A DNA stretch of 64,000 bases from Cryptomeria japonica (taxonomy: Eukaryota; Streptophyta; Pinopsida; Cupressales; Cupressaceae), in the NCBI RefSeq assembly GCF_030272615.1, contig NW_026729138.1:114972-178971 (forward strand), given 5' to 3'. Positions within the stretch are counted from its first letter, which is position 1; each line of letters starts with the position of its first letter. The translations under genes were made by a program, and so were the position numbers. This document shows, piece by piece, positions 59,455-64,000 of the stretch. The notes under the pieces were generated by a model that saw nothing but the letters and a program-made list of their open reading frames with translations, searched no databases and was not told where the DNA came from.

Positions 59455-62078
59455 ATGGATCAAGGTTAGTTTTTGTTTATTTTTGTCTTTCTTTCTGGTT
59501 TATGCAATTTGTTTTACATTTTGAATTTAATTTCATTAATTTTTATTAGGTTTTTTCATTTTTTGTTTCAAAAACCAGATTCTTCTAATCCAGAACAAGA
59601 ACAACCAAATGCACCTCCTGAAAACCCACAAGAACAACCAAATGCACCTCCTAAAAACACACAAGAACAACCCCCAATTCTTCCTTTTGACCGCACAACC
59701 GAAACATAGGAAGAATTAATTAATTAGTTAGGACAAAATACATCTAAAATCAATAGACTGATTGTAAAATTGAAAACTTCTGAACTTGACCATCATCAAT
59801 CCCTCGCCACTAGCCTAGAAACATTAGCTGGTGGTGCCATAGATGTTTCCATAGAAATTACCAAATGGGGAAGCTTTAGGGATAGGTGTCGTCAATTCTA
59901 TGCCAATGGGCTATCATATGATGGAGTTAAAAACAAAAATATTTCTAAACAACAAATATGTGCCCTTTTTGTTGACCCCAAAACTGGCCAATCATTACCT
60001 CCTAATGCAAAGAGGTTTCCCATACATTGGTGTACCAATGTGCAGATGAAGAATCTTTTTTGGCAGAGGTGGTGGATGGTCTTTGATGATCCACTTGTAA
60101 TAATTATGAGGTGCCATTATATATTTTGAGAAAAATATATTGTGAGTTTGTGCTCAATGTGCGCCCAAATTATTTTGACATGAGAGAGTTTCATGCTAGA
60201 GGTGGTGGCTCTGCCCAAGATAGACCTAGAGCCCGTAGGCGATTAGCTACGGAGAGTCGCCGCCCCCTAGCACCCAAACCCAAGGTGCATCAAGCTGTCC
60301 CATTAGAGCTGAAAGAGTCGATGGAGCTACAGACTCTTCAAGCAACCATAATATTGACTGGTGCCATTATCCAGCATGGGACATCATTAGCACACCCTAT
60401 TGTATTGGATGATGATCCGTTAGAGGGCGACAGAGAGCCCATCGAGCATATGTGTGTCAGTTGCTTGGGGATATGCTCGAGGATAGATGATGTAGCCGAT
60501 GCAGATGGATACTCATATCATCTATGCATGATTTGTGGTTGTAGATGTCAGGCTCACACGATTCAGGATGTCGCACTGACAGATGAGTTGATGGACATGG
60601 TGTTTGCCCATGAGCCATAGACACAGGTGTGTTGATTTGAATTCATAACATTTTATTTATCAGTCACTTTAATTTTGTAATTACATAAATGAATTTTCAT
60701 TTATACAACGATTTAAATTGAGACAAATAATATGCAGTTCAAGATGCAACAGCGGTATCCCATACACCTCCCCCAGTTACCACAGCTTCAACTTCGATGC
60801 CTGAGGTATAAATTTTGTAACATGTTAAAATAGAATAGTACACTTTGAATTCAAAAGAATACAAGATATACTAACTATCTTTAATGCTTGGTCCAATTTC
60901 TTGTTTGTAGGTGTTGACAGGGAACGAAATGTCCCAGATTGATGACATCACGCTGTCAACGATCGATTTTGGCCTACAAGGCTATACGGTATGATATTTT
61001 GTACAAATCTTTTTATGTATTGTTTTGATCGAATATGCAAGTCATTTCATTTTAGATTTTTAAAATTATGTTTAATTTATTATCTGTACTAATATCTCAT
61101 GTTAATTTTGTGTTTTTAGGGTACCCCCTCCACGTCTAGGACTTGTCCTAAGAAAAAGAATTCCTCGAGGACACCAAAACATGTGAAGAAGGTAATTGAA
61201 CACATTTTTAGTTGTACAATTTTTTGAAAATGTTGAAATCAAGTACTAGTTGGGGTTTGTAGATTTATTAGTGTTTTCTGTCTATTTTACATGTACAACG
61301 GCCATTGAGCTTTGTGGATATGTTGAATGCACTTGATTCACCCGTGGATCAAGAGAGGGAGGAGGTATGTATCTCTACTTTATTTTCTTGATTTCATGAT
61401 TATATGCACACGTACATGTGAACTTGTGATATATTATAATCTTATAATTTTTTCATACAGGAAATATCCATACCTATTTCGTTAATGGCGAACCCTCCTC
61501 CTTGCACTAGAGAAGCATCTCAGGATCCGGTACACTTTTGTTTGATATGTAAAATTAATTGTTTTCAACCTTCAATACTTATCATTATATTAATTGTATT
61601 TAATCTTTGTACATTTTTTGTATAGGTAATAGCATCAGTTTCTACATCGATGGTGAGCCATCCTAAATCCATTGGAGAAACATCTCAGGCACAGGTACGT
61701 CATTGTTCTCTATAGTATAGCTTTTAAGTGTTTTTGATATATTTATGTTAGTACATTGTATTAATTGTACATTTAATCTACAATAGACTCCTTCGCGGTA
61801 TGACCATAACGTGGATCGATTTAAGTATGTCTTCAAGAAAAATTCTAAGAGTGACAAGGAGAGGAGAGCAAAGACATTAGCTCCTGGATCAGCCGATGAG
61901 GTAATCTACATTTCAATTGCAAAAGAATTAAAGTTAAATGCATAGTTATGATGTTAATTGTGAACTATTTTCTACAAAAGAATTCTAACTTGGCTTTTGA
62001 ATTGTGGTTTTGTAGCCATCTACAGAGCCGCGTACTGCACCGAAGAGGCTTGATTTTGATGATCCACCACAAGTTTAG
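59455..62078 (+). pseudogene. Second copy of the ten-exon transposon gene, broken
   Basis: Same exon layout as 12,055-14,678 shifted by 47,400, with the same three TAG codons, frameshift and AA at the exon 6 boundary. The only coding change seen is at 60,293 (CAG to CAA, Gln unchanged). Shared lesions mean the gene was already dead when the 47.4 kb unit duplicated. Confidence 0.6.
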
Positions 62079-62622
62079 GATCATATAGTGTTAGTTTTGG
62101 TCATAGAATGACCAATACATGTAGATATATTCTACATTTTTATTGTATATCGATTTGCACATGGCATATGCCACATTTTTGTAATACTTGTATTGACTTG
62201 GTAGACATGCCTTTTTTATATATATAAATATCAATATTCGATCCAATAAATGTGTAATGAGTTCATTATTTTGTATTCATTGTATTTTGTGGTTGTCCTT
62301 TTATAAATTTAAATGAATACTTGCATATGTAATCAACAATATGAATATAAACAACAAAATATATGATATAAAGCATTGCAATCATGGAATATGATTTGAT
62401 AAAATTTCTAAAATGTTGAATTAACCCTACAAAACTCCTTGTATTCAGTTCATTATTGTGTATTTGTTGTATTTGGTGGCTGCCCTTTTATAAATTTAAA
62501 TGAATATTTGTATATGTAATTAACAATAAGAATATAAACAATAAAAATTGACAATATGAATTTAAACAACAATGTGTTTGGTGCGAGAGCACTCTCATGC
62601 TCGCAATGGTCAAATTTTGTTC
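62079..62622. repeat. Second copy of the ~187-bp direct duplication region
   Basis: Same as 14,679-15,222. No gene seen. Confidence 0.65.
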
Positions 62623-63767
62623 CTCGTGTGCACAAACCAACATCGCGAGCGCATCTAGGTGGGAAGGTTTATGCTAGGCATGCCCCTGTCATGCATCCCA
62701 AAGCAATAGAACATCGAGAGTCATACCCTATTGGTACAATCTCTCAAGTGCCCTGAGTCCAAAAAAATGTCAAAATTTGACGGACTGTTTCTTCCAATCC
62801 ATGACACATACGGTCGATTTGTTTGATGACTCAGAGCCATTTTCAATTAGTAGCATTTTTTTGCCTGCTCAAAAAATCGTCAGTTGCTTGCAAGGAAAAG
62901 TTGCAAGATTGGCTAGAATTGATTCTGTTCCTCATGTGCACAAACCAAAATCACGAGCGCATCTGGGTGGATAGGTTTACAGTAGGCATGGCCCTATCAT
63001 GCATCCCACAGCACCAGAACGTCGAGAGTCATACCCTACTGGTGAGATCTCTCAAGTGCCCTGAGTCCAAAAAAATTGTCAAAATTTGACCGACTGTTTC
63101 TTCCAATCCATGACACATACGGTCGATCTGTTTGATCCCATGGGGTCACATGAGGCTCCTCTACAATGGCCTATCTTGGTTTTCAATGACTCAGAGCCAT
63201 TTTCAATTAGTAGCATTTTTTCGCCTGCTTAAAAAACCATCAGTTGCTTGCAAGGAAAAGTTGCAAGATTGGCTAGAATTGATTCTTGTCCCCATGTGCA
63301 CAAATTGACATTGCGAGCGCGTCCAGGTGGGTAGTTTTACGCTAGGCATGCCCCTATCATGCATCTCAAAGCACCAGAATGTCGAGAGTCATACCCTATC
63401 GATGCGATCTCTCAAGTGCCCTGAGTCCAAAAAATTGTCAAAATTTGATGAATTGTTTCTTCCAATCCACGACACATACATTCGATCTGTTTGATCTTGT
63501 GGGGTCACCTGAGGATCCTCTACAATGGCCTATCTCTCTTTTTGATGACTCGGAGCCATTTTCAATTAGTAGCATTTTTTCGCCTACTCAAAAAACCGTT
63601 AGTTGCATACAAGGAAAAGTTACAAGATTGGCTAGAATTGATTATGTTCCTCATGTGCACAAACCGACGTCATGAGTGCATCTGGGTGCATAGGTTTATA
63701 CTAGGCATGCCCCTATCGTGCATCCCAAAGCACCAGAACATCGAGAGTCATACCCTATCGATGCAAT
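62623..63767. repeat. Second copy of the 359-bp tandem repeat
   Basis: Same as 15,223-16,366, with one extra A in an A-run near 63,070. This breaks one of the repeat's open frames earlier than in the first copy, a further sign that those frames are not genes. Confidence 0.9.
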
Positions 63768-64000
63768 GCTTGACAACGTTTTTGACAATAATGACATTTT
63801 TTGCTCAAATTGTATCTAGTCTCAATCTATGACCCCTATGACCTAATAATGACTCAAATAATTATCCATGATTATACAAGAATCAAGAATGCTCATGATT
63901 GACCAGGGACACATCACATATACTCAAACCATAGTCACAAAATATTGACACACAAAATAGTCACAAAACATTGTCACATATTATTCAAAAATTTGCCTCT
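63768..64000. other. Start of the region after the satellite, second copy
   Basis: Matches 16,367-16,599. The 57-bp repeat begins near the window end. Confidence 0.7.

Larger units (their letters stand above)
47401..64000. repeat. Right copy of the 47.4 kb tandem duplication
   Basis: Near-identical to 1-16,599. It carries second copies of most of the telomere-like element, the 9-bp-TSD TIR element, the left part of the large transposon with its ten-exon pseudogene, and the 359-bp satellite. The boundary at 47,400/47,401 is set only by the window start. The true unit edge may lie elsewhere, because sequence left of base 1 is not visible. Confidence 0.95.
59063..64000. mobile_element. Second copy of the two-gene transposon, cut by the window end
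   Basis: Left TIR from 59,063, subterminal array at 59,160-59,320 (with two differences, 59,278 and 59,317), the ten-exon pseudogene and the 359-bp satellite. The minus-strand gene lies beyond the window. Confidence 0.6.

Overview
The window is nuclear DNA of a land plant, most likely a gymnosperm. The evidence is AT-rich, repeat-dominated sequence; GT-AG introns, one of them 5.4 kb; and a TIR-NBS-LRR (TNL) resistance-type gene whose linker after the TIR domain (VPLQVAKYPVGL) resembles conifer TNLs as I remember them. The lineage call is inference. I see no bacterial operon, CRISPR array, rRNA or tRNA gene. Almost every open frame outside the few loci listed is a by-product of simple or telomere-like repeats.

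Layout. (1) Bases 1-16,599 recur at 47,401-64,000 with a period of 47,400 bp. I found seven substitutions and one 1-bp indel by eye, so the window spans about 1.35 units of a 47.4 kb tandem duplication, real or an assembly product. (2) The duplicated part begins in a telomere-like element. Its only complete copy, 45,522-55,630, is a roughly 10 kb imperfect palindrome: a terminal hairpin, a G-rich GGGTTA-type arm, an AT-rich spacer, a C-rich CCCTAA-type arm, and a second terminal hairpin. (3) It is followed by a 775-bp TIR element with a 9-bp target duplication (8,649-9,423). (4) Next is a candidate DNA transposon of about 8.9 kb (11,663-20,520) with two convergent, decayed genes. One is a ten-exon plus-strand gene. 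The other is a minus-strand gene with a plausible DDE-transposase core. It also carries subterminal CGTACG-type arrays, a 359-bp satellite and a GA tract.

From 20.5 to 34.5 kb the sequence is gene-poor. It holds a strand-symmetric satellite made of a ~20-bp box and its reverse complement (23,625-25,191), a long CT tract, a 1.6 kb tandem duplication, purine-rich low-complexity DNA, a foldback element and a 939-bp TIR element with a perfect 20-bp TIR. From 34.8 to 42.6 kb lies the TNL gene. Its TIR exon has an in-frame TAG just before the WCLKE motif, while the NB-ARC and LRR exon is open. Its first intron carries a broken minus-strand remnant with coiled-coil, G-patch-like and Cys-rich parts. 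From 42.6 to 45.5 kb I see only AT-rich DNA.

The best candidate for something undescribed is the two-gene transposon at 11.7-20.5 kb. Both genes are broken here, and the plus-strand gene's lesions are shared by both tandem copies, so the decay predates the 47.4 kb duplication. All comparisons were made by eye. No alignment, homology search or structure prediction was run.
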